Origin: Phycisphaerales bacterium
Lineage (GTDB): Bacteria > Planctomycetota > Phycisphaerae > Phycisphaerales > UBA1924
Assembly: GCA_019747615.1 (NCBI GenBank)
Contig: JAIEQQ010000478.1
Location: forward strand, 1 to 5,456
DNA length: 5,456 nucleotides
Direction of reading: 5' to 3'
Shown here: positions 1-5,328 of the stretch, piece after piece
Position numbering within the stretch: the stretch's first letter is position 1
Layout: each line of letters begins with the position of its first letter
Position numbers and translations under genes: made by a program
The notes under the pieces: model-generated
The model's database searches: none
Told to the model about the DNA's origin: nothing
Seen by the model: only the letters and a program-made list of their open reading frames with translations

Positions 1-31
1 GATGGTGCGTGCTTGATCGTGGCGATTCGGC

Positions 32-37
32 TATAAC
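32..37 (+). promoter_or_regulatory. Possible -10 element just upstream of the GT9 gene
   Basis: TATAAC lies 8 bases before the ATG at 46. If used, transcription would start at or very near the start codon and give a leaderless or nearly leaderless mRNA. No Shine-Dalgarno motif is visible before the ATG, which is compatible with that. No good -35 hexamer is seen at 16-18 bases; TTGATC at 13-18 is too close (13-base spacer). The same bases lie within an open frame from position 1 to a TAA at 34-36 that could be the tail of an upstream gene, so the match may be chance. Confidence 0.25.
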
Positions 38-45
38 TGGCGGCG

Positions 46-1224
46 ATGCCTGAGCTGCGTCCTGCCCGTGTGCTGGTGTTCCTGCCCTCGTGGCTGGGCG
101 ACACGGTCATGGCCACGCCGACGTTGCGGTTGCTGCGAGAGGCGATGCCGCGATCGGTGATCGTGGGGCTGGTGAGGCCGGGGCTGGATGAGCTCTTGAG
201 CGGTAGTGACCTGCTGGATGACATCATCGTCGCCGACGGGCGCTCGGTGACGGGGCCGGCGAAGATCGCGTCAAAGCTCGTGGCGCTGCGGTTTGACGCC
301 GCGTTGCTCTTGCCCAACTCGTTTGCCAGCGCGATGGCGATTCGGCTGGCGTCGATCCCGATCCGCGTGGGGTATGACCGTGACGGGCGCGGGGTGCTGC
401 TGACTGAGCGGTTGATTGCGCCGAGGCGCCCGCCGCCACGCAAGGGGTGGGAGCCGATCAGCGCCGTGGATTACTACCTGACCGCGGGGCGGGCGCTGCT
501 GGAGGTGCTGCGCTCGCGGAGCTTCATCGTGGACATGGCCACGCGCACCGACGGCTCGTCGGTGGTCAACTGGACGCCGATGCTCGAACTCAGCAGCACC
601 GAGCGCCAGGATCAGGAATCGCGCCAAGTGCTGATGAAGGGCGGCCTCGACCCGGGGCCGGTCTTCGGCGAAGTCGGCCCCGAACCCGAGCCCTTTGCCC
701 TGATCAACCCCGGCGGCAACAACCCCGCCAAACGCTGGCCCGTCGAGCGCTTCGCCGGCGTCGCGCATCACCTGATCAGCCAGCATCGGCTCAAGGTCGC
801 GATCAACGGCTCGCCGGCCGAGGGTGAGCTGGTCTCGATCATCCGCGATGCGATCGTGCTGGATCATCCAGAAGACGAGCGGATGGTGGTGTGCTTGCAT
901 GAGCTGGGCGGGACGGTCGCGTCGCTGAAGGGGATCGTGCGACGCGCGAAGCTGGTGCTGACCAATGACACGGGGCCGCGGCACATCGCGGCGGCGTTTG
1001 GGGTGCCGTGCGTCTCGCTGTTTGGCCCGACGGACCCGCGCTGGACGCTGCTGCCGGAGCACCCGGGCACAACGCGCGAGATCATCATCACCGCGGACCC
1101 GACGCTGCCCTCAGAGGAACTTGCGGACGATCACCCGGAGCGCTGCCGCATTGATCGGATCACGACCGATGAGGTGATCGCGGGGGTGGATCGGGCGCTG
1201 GGGCGGGGAAGGGCCGAGGGGTGA
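46..1224 (+). CDS. waaF: Glycosyltransferase family 9, LPS heptosyltransferase II (WaaF)-like
   Basis: This predicted cytoplasmic, inner-face GT-B enzyme of 392 aa should transfer a heptose-like sugar from a nucleotide donor to an LPS core or similar acceptor. The N-terminal Rossmann half opens with VLVFLPSWLGDTVMATP (residues 9-25). The PSWxGD block is the WaaF hallmark, and D19 aligns with Asp13, the catalytic base position of WaaF/WaaC. LLPNSFASA (about 88-96) and a GYDRDGRG block follow, as in WaaF. The donor-binding half has NPGGNNPAKRWP, with K229 at the conserved Lys, and TNDTGPRHIAA (306-316, D308), then LFGPTDP. It is somewhat longer than E. coli WaaF (about 350 aa) because of a linker near 165-215. 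The ATG at 46 sits just ahead of the first beta strand; no SD is visible. The last codons (RAEG) and the stop lie in a heptamer repeat array. The GT9 family call is firm; the heptose donor is inferred, because planctomycetes have several GT9 paralogues. Confidence 0.9.
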   Translation: MPELRPARVLVFLPSWLGDTVMATPTLRLLREAMPRSVIVGLVRPGLDELLSGSDLLDDIIVADGRSVTGPAKIASKLVALRFDAALLLPNSFASAMAIRLASIPIRVGYDRDGRGVLLTERLIAPRRPPPRKGWEPISAVDYYLTAGRALLEVLRSRSFIVDMATRTDGSSVVNWTPMLELSSTERQDQESRQVLMKGGLDPGPVFGEVGPEPEPFALINPGGNNPAKRWPVERFAGVAHHLISQHRLKVAINGSPAEGELVSIIRDAIVLDHPEDERMVVCLHELGGTVASLKGIVRRAKLVLTNDTGPRHIAAAFGVPCVSLFGPTDPRWTLLPEHPGTTREIIITADPTLPSEELADDHPERCRIDRITTDEVIAGVDRALGRGRAEG

Positions 1225-1266
1225 GGGCCGAGGGCTGAGGGCCGAGGTTCGAGGGTCGAGGGGAAC
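1211..1266 (+). repeat. Heptanucleotide tandem repeat array (14-bp higher-order unit)
   Basis: Eight contiguous 7-base units can be read: GGGCCGA, GGGGTGA, GGGCCGA, GGGCTGA, GGGCCGA, GGTTCGA, GGGTCGA and a degenerate GGGGAAC. Odd units are more alike than even ones, so a 14-bp period is also present. The consensus is GGGYYGA. The first two units are coding: the stop TGA of the glycosyltransferase (1222-1224) is the end of unit 2. The rest fills the start of the gap between two convergent genes. Copy-number change here would not affect the enzyme core. Confidence 0.85.
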
Positions 1267-1276
1267 AGTTGGGTCG

Positions 1277-1362
1277 GTGCCACTGATCCGGCTTTGCGGA
1301 TCAGTGCTCGTGGAGTATCGTGAGCCCAGCCACACTGATCCGCAAAGCCGGATCAGTGGCAC
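1277..1362. repeat. Perfect 30-bp inverted duplication of a palindrome (REP doublet / REPIN-like element)
   Basis: The arm at 1277-1306 is the exact reverse complement of 1333-1362 (30 of 30 bases), separated by 26 bases (1307-1332). Each arm is itself a hairpin: CACTGATCCG and CGGATCAGTG form a 10-bp stem around a 6-base loop (GCTTTG in the left arm at 1281-1306, CAAAGC in the right at 1333-1358). The outer ends carry the head GTGC (1277-1280) and its complement GCAC. Two inverted palindromes with a short spacer between the 3' ends of convergent genes match the architecture of REPINs/BIMEs mobilised by RAYT-type (TnpA_REP) transposases. No transposase is in the window. It may also serve as a bidirectional transcript-end structure, although no T-run follows. 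Structure is certain; family assignment is inferred. Confidence 0.8.
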
Positions 1363-1401
1363 GTCCAATGCCACGGACCCCAGTGAATGGACGAGTCGGC
1401 A

Positions 1402-2523
1402 CTACGGAGCCTCGCGCACTTCGAGCGGGTACTTTGCGGTGTGCTTGACGCGGCGTCCGGCCGTCAGTTTGATGTCGAGTCGCCACTCGATTCGCGACCC
1501 GCTGACGGTTGGGGTGCTGAGCGGAACCGAGGGTGGGAGGATGGTGTCGATGAGAAGCGATGGAGGTGCCGCGTTGGGGCCGGGGTTGGGTGACTGCGCC
1601 GCCTCGAAGGTGAAGAGTCGATCGCGGATTTCGCGGCGGCTCTTTCCAGACCCGACGGTTCGGACGCTCTCACAGATCAACGTGGCACTGGCAGTGCCTT
1701 CAACGCCGGGTCTGAGCGGCGCGTCGATCATCAAGGTCAGCGGCTCACCGATCGTGGGGATGGGCGGCGAGAGGAAGACTTCAGGCTCAGTGAACGCTCG
1801 GGCGGCGCGCCAGACGCGGAGCCAGTTGAACGTCGCGAACGCGAGCCAGAGCGTGGAGACACCGCTGACAATCCAGAAACCGATCTCCAGGTGGTGCCGC
1901 GGCGCGATGATCGCGTGCGCGACGATTGGTGGAATCAGCAGGGCCGAGATGCTTGAAAAGGCCGTCCACGAGTGCGATGTTTCCGCGATCGTGTCGCACG
2001 GACGCAGCAGAACCCAGCCGTCATCGACCGGTTCGGTGGTCTGGCGTGTTCGAGAGTTCAGGCGGAAGAGGCACCACGCGCCGCACGCCAGGAGAGCGAC
2101 GCCACCGTTGGTGACGGCCATCGGCCAACACTGATAGTCGTTGAGGATGAACGAGTCGTGAGCATCATCTGGATGGTGATAGACCTTGATCGAAGCGTTC
2201 TGCGGGAACAGCGTCAGACGCCGAGCGGCGGTGTCGTAGCCCCCATCGTGGGAGTCGCCGATGGGCAAGAGCTTCGTGCTGCGCAGCGGTTGCGAGCCGA
2301 GCGTCGAGACCCAGTAGGAATAGCTGATCTCTGCGTGGTAGTTCGTGCTGCCCTTGCTGCCGCGCGACGTGGTCATTTGAGACGACGTGACGAGACCGGT
2401 CACCGAGGGCCAAGACGTGATGGCGACGTGCTGAGCCCACCAACGCTCGGTGCCGAGGCCGATGAGATAGAGCCCGCCGATGCCCAGCAGCAGGATGAGG
2501 AGGATGCTGAAGAACTTGGTCAT
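1402..2523 (-). CDS. DUF3592 membrane protein with C-terminal beta-rich (arrestin-like?) extension
   Basis: This 373-aa integral membrane protein has no known function. A hydrophobic N-terminal anchor (residues 4-24) is followed by a DUF3592 domain at about 36-127: the SWPSVTGLVTSSQ opening, the central YHAEISYSYWV strand, and the closing FPQNASIKVYHHPDD block are all recognisable. Three more likely membrane segments lie at 133-153, 189-207 and 212-235. With the N-terminus inside, the DUF3592 domain faces the periplasm and the C-terminus the cytoplasm. Residues 246-372 are soluble, with alternating strands (PLTLMIDAPL, ATLICESVRTV) and an ending SRIEWRLDIKL then KYPLEV, resembling the arrestin-like or beta-sandwich tails often fused to DUF3592; that resemblance is inference. 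The ATG at 2523 precedes the anchor directly. GGAG 12 bases upstream is rather far for an SD. It stands alone, convergent with the glycosyltransferase. Confidence 0.8.
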   Translation of the reverse strand: MTKFFSILLILLLGIGGLYLIGLGTERWWAQHVAITSWPSVTGLVTSSQMTTSRGSKGSTNYHAEISYSYWVSTLGSQPLRSTKLLPIGDSHDGGYDTAARRLTLFPQNASIKVYHHPDDAHDSFILNDYQCWPMAVTNGGVALLACGAWCLFRLNSRTRQTTEPVDDGWVLLRPCDTIAETSHSWTAFSSISALLIPPIVAHAIIAPRHHLEIGFWIVSGVSTLWLAFATFNWLRVWRAARAFTEPEVFLSPPIPTIGEPLTLMIDAPLRPGVEGTASATLICESVRTVGSGKSRREIRDRLFTFEAAQSPNPGPNAAPPSLLIDTILPPSVPLSTPTVSGSRIEWRLDIKLTAGRRVKHTAKYPLEVREAP

Positions 2524-2679
2524 GGATCGCCTGTGCTCCGCATCGATTCAGCCTCTTGGCCACGGTCAAGATGCTCGCCCGCCCTGCTCCCGTCCCGCCG
2601 GTGCCCGGTCGCCACGATGGCCGCAGACCTACGCCCCGGCAACGCCAGATTGCCGAAATGTGCCAATCTCTGGCCCCAC

Positions 2680-2707
2680 TTGGTTTCGATCGCCAAGAGG
2701 CTAGAAT
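2680..2707 (+). promoter_or_regulatory. Candidate sigma70-type promoter upstream of tRNA-Ala
   Basis: TTGGTT (2680-2685) and TAGAAT (2702-2707) are separated by 16 bases; the -10 hexamer matches the consensus at five of six positions. Predicted transcription start is about 2713-2715, giving a leader of roughly 100 bases before the mature tRNA. The sequence looks more AT-rich than its surroundings. A perfect hairpin begins at the predicted start point. Confidence 0.5.
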
Positions 2708-2713
2708 ACCTCC

Positions 2714-2736
2714 CGACTCGACATGCCATCGAGTCG
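2714..2736. repeat. Perfect 8-bp inverted repeat at the predicted tRNA transcript start
   Basis: CGACTCGA (2714-2721) and TCGAGTCG (2729-2736) are exact reverse complements around the 7-base loop CATGCCA. The hairpin starts 7 bases after the TAGAAT -10 candidate, so it would form the 5' end of the tRNA precursor, or act as an operator for a dimeric regulator. No T-run follows, so it is not an intrinsic terminator. Confidence 0.6.
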
Positions 2737-2770
2737 GCGTTCGGTTCGGGCCACGCCCTGCGCGGCTGGT

Positions 2771-2800
2771 TTGACATCTCGGTTCCGTGATCGGGCGTAC
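2771..2800 (+). promoter_or_regulatory. Alternative tRNA promoter with consensus -35
   Basis: A perfect TTGACA lies at 2771-2776, 42 bases before the tRNA. The best -10 at a usable distance (GCGTAC, 18-base spacer) is poor. TACGAA at 2798-2803 is better but is 21 bases away. It would give a short precursor leader, which is usual for tRNA genes. It competes with the candidate at 2680-2707; neither is proven. Confidence 0.3.
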
Positions 2801-2817
2801 GAACGCTCATCGATCAT

Positions 2818-2892
2818 GGGGGCATAGCTCAGTTTTGGTAGAGCGCATCCATGGCATGGATGAGGTCAGGGGTTCGAGTCCCCTTGCCTCCA
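2818..2892 (+). tRNA. tRNA-Ala (anticodon GGC)
   Basis: A complete cloverleaf is readable. The acceptor stem is 2818-2824 with 2885-2891, the D arm GCTC/GAGC is 2827-2830 with 2841-2844, and the anticodon stem CATCC/GGATG is 2846-2850 with 2858-2862. The anticodon loop ATGGCAT places GGC at 2853-2855, reading GCC and GCU codons. The T arm AGGGG-TTCGAGT-CCCCT spans 2868-2884. The third acceptor pair is G3-U70, the universal alanine identity element, which confirms the assignment independently of the anticodon. The discriminator is A (2892). The following bases are CTA, so CCA is not encoded and must be added by the nucleotidyltransferase. Confidence 0.97.
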
Positions 2893-2909
2893 CTACGGTG
2901 GAATGAAAG

Positions 2910-2931
2910 ACGGCCTACAAGGGCCGTTTTT
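2910..2931 (+). terminator. Intrinsic terminator after tRNA-Ala
   Basis: ACGGCC (2910-2915) pairs with GGCCGT (2922-2927) around the loop TACAAG. The run TTTTT (2927-2931) follows, with a second T-run at 2935-2939. It lies 18 bases after the tRNA and closes a single-gene transcription unit. Confidence 0.85.
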
Positions 2932-2976
2932 CGCTTTTTGAGGACCGATCGAGCTGGAATGATCCGTCGCCTGCGC

Positions 2977-2993
2977 CGCGTGCCTCGCACGCG
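2977..2993. repeat. GC-rich hairpin between tRNA terminator and murJ end
   Basis: CGCGTGC (2977-2983) and GCACGCG (2987-2993) form a perfect 7-bp stem with the 3-base loop CTC. It lies between two convergent units and has no T-run on either strand. It could help stop transcripts or protect 3' ends; no specific role can be read from sequence. Confidence 0.5.
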
Positions 2994-3014
2994 ACTGGTC
3001 CCTGTCTCGGTGGT

Positions 3015-3032
3015 TCCTAGGGCGGCCTAGGA
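3015..3032 (-). terminator. Hairpin just downstream of the murJ stop, possible U-less terminator
   Basis: TCCTAGG (3015-3021) and CCTAGGA (3026-3032) form a perfect 7-bp stem with the 4-base loop GCGG, starting 5 bases beyond the murJ stop codon. The two CCTAGG sites are AvrII palindromes in their own right. There is no T-run on the murJ-sense side, so classical intrinsic termination is doubtful; transcript-end protection is an alternative. Confidence 0.45.
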
Positions 3033-3036
3033 CACC

Positions 3037-4698
3037 CTACGGGTTTGGTCGTCTGCCGCGGCTGAGGAGCCAGCCGAGCTCTGGGGCGTTGAGGGCTTTG
3101 GCGGCCCCGATGTAGGCCGCGGCACCCAGCGCGGTGCTGGCCAGAAGTCGCAGGGCGTGGATGCGCCAGCGGTCTTCCGGGGTCGCCGGCCAGATCAGGG
3201 TCAGGGCTAAGACCGCGACGGCCATGAGGCCGGACATGAGCAGGATTTTGAGGATCGCGTTCAGCGTCGCGTTGTCGAGCTGGATCGACGCGCGGCGGCT
3301 GAGGATGCGCCAGAGGATGAGCACCTGAGCCGCGGCGCAGATGCTGGTGGACCACGCCAGGCCGGCCTCGCGCAGGGGCCAGATGAGTGTGAGGTTGAGC
3401 GCGACGTTGATGGCGACCATCCAGATCGCGATGCGCATGGGGGTCTTCGTATCGCCCAGGGCGTAAAACGCGCGGGTGAAGACGTGGGTGAGGGAGTAGG
3501 CCCAGACGCCGAGTGAGAAGCCCAGCAGCACATCGGCGCAGCGGGCCTTGCCGATGTCGCTGAAGGTGGGCACGAGGGCGGCGGTGGCGTCGTGGCGAAC
3601 GAGCACGAGGCCGATCGTCGCCGGGACCGCGATGAAGAGCGAGAGTCGCGCGCCGCGGCGCAGGACACTGGCGAACTCGCCCGGCTCGTCCGCGGCGCGC
3701 GATAAGAGCGGGAACACCGCGGCGGCCACTGCGATCCCGAAGACCCCCAGCGGAAACTGGTAGATCCGGCTGGTCATCGCGAGGATGGTGGCGCTGGCGT
3801 CGTCCAGCGGGTAGGCGATGCCCAGGATCGTCGGCCCGACCCAGATCGGGAAGCTGGCGATCAGCAGGTCGATGAACGTGTTGAGCTGGAGCGTGCCGGC
3901 GCCGATGAGCACGGGGACGAAGCGTTTGAGCATGGTCTGCCCGGCCTCGCGAGCGCCGGCGGTGTTCCGCGTCCAGCGGACATCCCGGCGAAGGAGCCAG
4001 AGGAACCACAGGACTTGGGTCAGGCCCGAGAGGGTGGTGGCGATTCCGATGATCACGCCGGCCGTGAGCGTCGCGGCTTCGCCTCGCAAGACGTACCACA
4101 GGCCGACGCCGATGATGAAGGCGTTAAGGATGAGCGGGCCGCTGGCGGCGGGGCCGAACTTCGAGTGGACTTGGAGCATGCCCGACAAGATCGCGGCCAT
4201 GCAGATGAACGGCATGAAGGGCAGCATCACCATCGTGAGGGTGATGGCCATGAAGCGCTCTTCATCGGGCGGCAGTGTCAGCAGCGCGATGAGGAGCGCG
4301 AGCTCGCCGAGCACGGTGAGGACGGTGGTGACGAGGGCCAGCCAGACCATGGTGAGCGAGGCGAGGCGATCGGCGTTGGCCGGGTCGCGCTTGTGGGTCT
4401 GGGTGTATTCGGGGACGAACGCGGCGGAGAGGGCGCCCTCGCCGAAAAGCCGCCGGAAGAGGTTGGGAATGGCGAAGGCGAAGCTGAACGCCGAGCCGAG
4501 GGCGGTGTCCTTGAACATCAGGCCCACGAGCAGGTCGCGGGCGAGGCCGCCGAACCGCGAGGCGACGGTGACCAGCGAGGTGACACGCACGGCGGAGCCG
4601 AGGGCGTGTCCGCCGACGCGATCGGCGGACGTGGCGGCGGGGGGAGCGGGCGCTGGGGGCTGCGGGCGAGATTCGGGTTGGTTGTCAGCCGCGTCCAT
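3037..4698 (-). CDS. murJ: MurJ (MviN) lipid II flippase
   Basis: This 553-aa inner-membrane MOP-superfamily protein flips undecaprenyl-linked lipid II to the periplasm for peptidoglycan synthesis. The first helix carries SRFGGLARD (47-55), then FAFAIPNLFRRLFGEGA (73-89) and AAFVP, the strongest MurJ signature. Aligned to E. coli MurJ, essential R18, R24, R52 and R270 correspond to R48, R54, R82 and R311 (in SRIYQFPLGVFGIA), and S17 and N49 to S47 and N79. The Asp39 position is Ser69, in LGSAF. RAFYALGDTKTP (409-420) is the conserved C-lobe loop. Hydrophobic segments run throughout, consistent with 14 helices. The protein is longer than E. coli MurJ (511 aa) because of a Pro/Ala-rich N-terminal tail of about 35 residues and a longer loop at 283-302. 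No clear SD precedes the ATG; a start near residue 28 (Val) would remove the tail. It is monocistronic here and divergent from the gene at 4863. Confidence 0.95.
   Translation of the reverse strand: MDAADNQPESRPQPPAPAPPAATSADRVGGHALGSAVRVTSLVTVASRFGGLARDLLVGLMFKDTALGSAFSFAFAIPNLFRRLFGEGALSAAFVPEYTQTHKRDPANADRLASLTMVWLALVTTVLTVLGELALLIALLTLPPDEERFMAITLTMVMLPFMPFICMAAILSGMLQVHSKFGPAASGPLILNAFIIGVGLWYVLRGEAATLTAGVIIGIATTLSGLTQVLWFLWLLRRDVRWTRNTAGAREAGQTMLKRFVPVLIGAGTLQLNTFIDLLIASFPIWVGPTILGIAYPLDDASATILAMTSRIYQFPLGVFGIAVAAAVFPLLSRAADEPGEFASVLRRGARLSLFIAVPATIGLVLVRHDATAALVPTFSDIGKARCADVLLGFSLGVWAYSLTHVFTRAFYALGDTKTPMRIAIWMVAINVALNLTLIWPLREAGLAWSTSICAAAQVLILWRILSRRASIQLDNATLNAILKILLMSGLMAVAVLALTLIWPATPEDRWRIHALRLLASTALGAAAYIGAAKALNAPELGWLLSRGRRPNP
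4639..4666 (+). other. G-quadruplex motif inside the murJ 5' coding region
   Basis: Four G-runs on the + strand, at 4639-4644 (6), 4648-4650 (3), 4655-4659 (5) and 4664-4666 (3), have loops of 3, 4 and 4 bases and fit the canonical G4 rule. The + strand is the murJ template strand; the runs encode the Pro/Ala-rich tail (residues about 11-20), so codon composition alone may explain them. Confidence 0.5.
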
Positions 4699-4753
4699 GG
4701 CGAGTTTGAGTCTAGCGGGTGCGGTTGTGCCGGAGCATGGCAGCGGCAGGACC

Positions 4754-4778
4754 GGGATGGGGGTGGGGGGGGTTGGGG
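4754..4778 (+). promoter_or_regulatory. Strong G-quadruplex motif in the divergent promoter region
   Basis: Runs GGG (4754-4756), GGGGG (4759-4763), eight G (4765-4772) and GGGG (4775-4778) are separated by loops of only 2, 1 and 2 bases, a very favourable intramolecular G4. It is noncoding, 55 bases upstream of the murJ start and 84 bases upstream of the ATG at 4863. It could affect either promoter. The motif is certain; folding and function are inferred. Confidence 0.6.
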
Positions 4779-4827
4779 ACAGCGTGAGTGAGCAGGTCGT
4801 TCATCGTCACTCGGGCCAGCGTTTCGG

Positions 4828-4833
4828 TATGCT
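4828..4833 (+). promoter_or_regulatory. Weak -10 candidate for the rightward gene
   Basis: TATGCT lies 29 bases before the ATG at 4863. No clear -35 is present at 16-18 bases; CGTCAC at 4805-4810 is a poor match. It would place the start of transcription near 4840, upstream of the GGAG ribosome-binding site. Confidence 0.25.
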
Positions 4834-4862
4834 GCGGCCGACCCACTTCACGGAGCTTCGAG

Positions 4863-5315
4863 ATGTTGACGGTGCATGTCTGGGGGCCGACGGTGACTTC
4901 GAGCGGCCCGCTGGTTGGCCATGCGAGCGTGACGATGGGGCTGGACTACATCAGTTGGTGGCCGGAGGAGGGGGCGTTCAACGTCGGGCCGCATCGCAGG
5001 CGATCGCTGATGATGGATATCGCGGCGGAGGCGGACCGGCAGCCGACGAACGTGATGATTCAGGGGCTTGATGAGGAGAAGATCCGCTCGTGGTGGGCGG
5101 GCTTCGGGCTGCAATCCGGCGGGCAGGAACTTCAGGGGCCGATGCCGCCGTACCACTTGCTGGCGCAGAACTGCTCGACGGTCGCTGCGATGGCGCTGCG
5201 CGTAGGCGGCGGCGACAAATATGCCGACAGTTGGTGGGTGCGGAACAACGTCGTCTGGACGCCGATGGACGTCCTTCGCTACGCGCAGGCGATTCGATCG
5301 GGCATCGGCAAGTGA
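4863..5315 (+). CDS. Small Trp-rich protein, putative circularly permuted papain-like (NlpC/P60, LRAT or PPPDE type)
   Basis: This 150-aa protein has no signal peptide or membrane segment, so it is probably cytoplasmic. The N-terminal motif GPLVGHASVTM (15-25, H20) and C-terminal motif YHLLAQNCSTVAAMAL (97-112, C104) have the His-first, Cys-later order and the 'Y-LL--NC' context of permuted papain-fold enzymes such as LRAT, YiiX and PPPDE, suggesting an H20/C104 dyad. YISWWPEE (29-36) and GLDEEKIRSWW (68-78) lie between; VWTPMDVLRYA (131-141) closes the domain. Eight Trp residues, three as WW pairs (32-33, 77-78, 124-125), are unusual. The start at 4863 has GGAG (4852-4855) with a 7-base spacer; an in-frame ATG at 4788 would add 25 residues lacking family similarity. 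Activity (protease, amidase or acyltransferase) cannot be told; the fold is inferred from motifs only. A possible partner gene follows 13 bases downstream. Confidence 0.7.
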   Translation: MLTVHVWGPTVTSSGPLVGHASVTMGLDYISWWPEEGAFNVGPHRRRSLMMDIAAEADRQPTNVMIQGLDEEKIRSWWAGFGLQSGGQELQGPMPPYHLLAQNCSTVAAMALRVGGGDKYADSWWVRNNVVWTPMDVLRYAQAIRSGIGK

Positions 5316-5328
5316 GGGCGCAGCGCCG

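Noticed and set aside
1..36. Open frame from position 1 to a TAA at 34-36 (tail of an upstream gene?)
   Set aside because: Only 11 codons are visible and a second frame (ATG at 2, TGA at 14-16) is equally possible, so no gene can be supported.
271..1062. 263-aa open frame on the minus strand
   Set aside because: It is antisense to the glycosyltransferase, rich in Arg, His and Gln, with no family motif; it is a shadow of the high-GC gene.
1277..1362. CRISPR array or IS terminal inverted repeats
   Set aside because: There are only two arms, inverted, not direct repeats, and the 26-base interval cannot hold a transposase; a REP-doublet explanation fits better.
1277..2134. 285-aa plus-strand open frame beginning in the inverted repeat
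   Set aside because: It starts inside the REP-like element and runs antisense to the DUF3592 gene, which has clear domain and membrane features on the other strand.
1972..2790. 272-aa plus-strand open frame across the DUF3592 start and the tRNA promoter
   Set aside because: It is antisense to the DUF3592 N-terminus, with no recognisable motif and a low-complexity Arg/Ala composition.
2520..2810. 96-aa minus-strand open frame ending in an ATGA overlap with the DUF3592 start
   Set aside because: The overlap looks operon-like, but the frame has mixed third-base composition, no motifs, and would cover the tRNA promoter and hairpin; probably chance.
4015..4791. 258-aa plus-strand open frame rich in Gly, Glu and Asp
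   Set aside because: It is the mirror of the murJ codon pattern; the composition is typical of antisense frames of GC-rich membrane protein genes.
3818..5071. 417-aa plus-strand open frame
   Set aside because: It is antisense to murJ for most of its length and then out of frame with the papain-like gene; no family motif.
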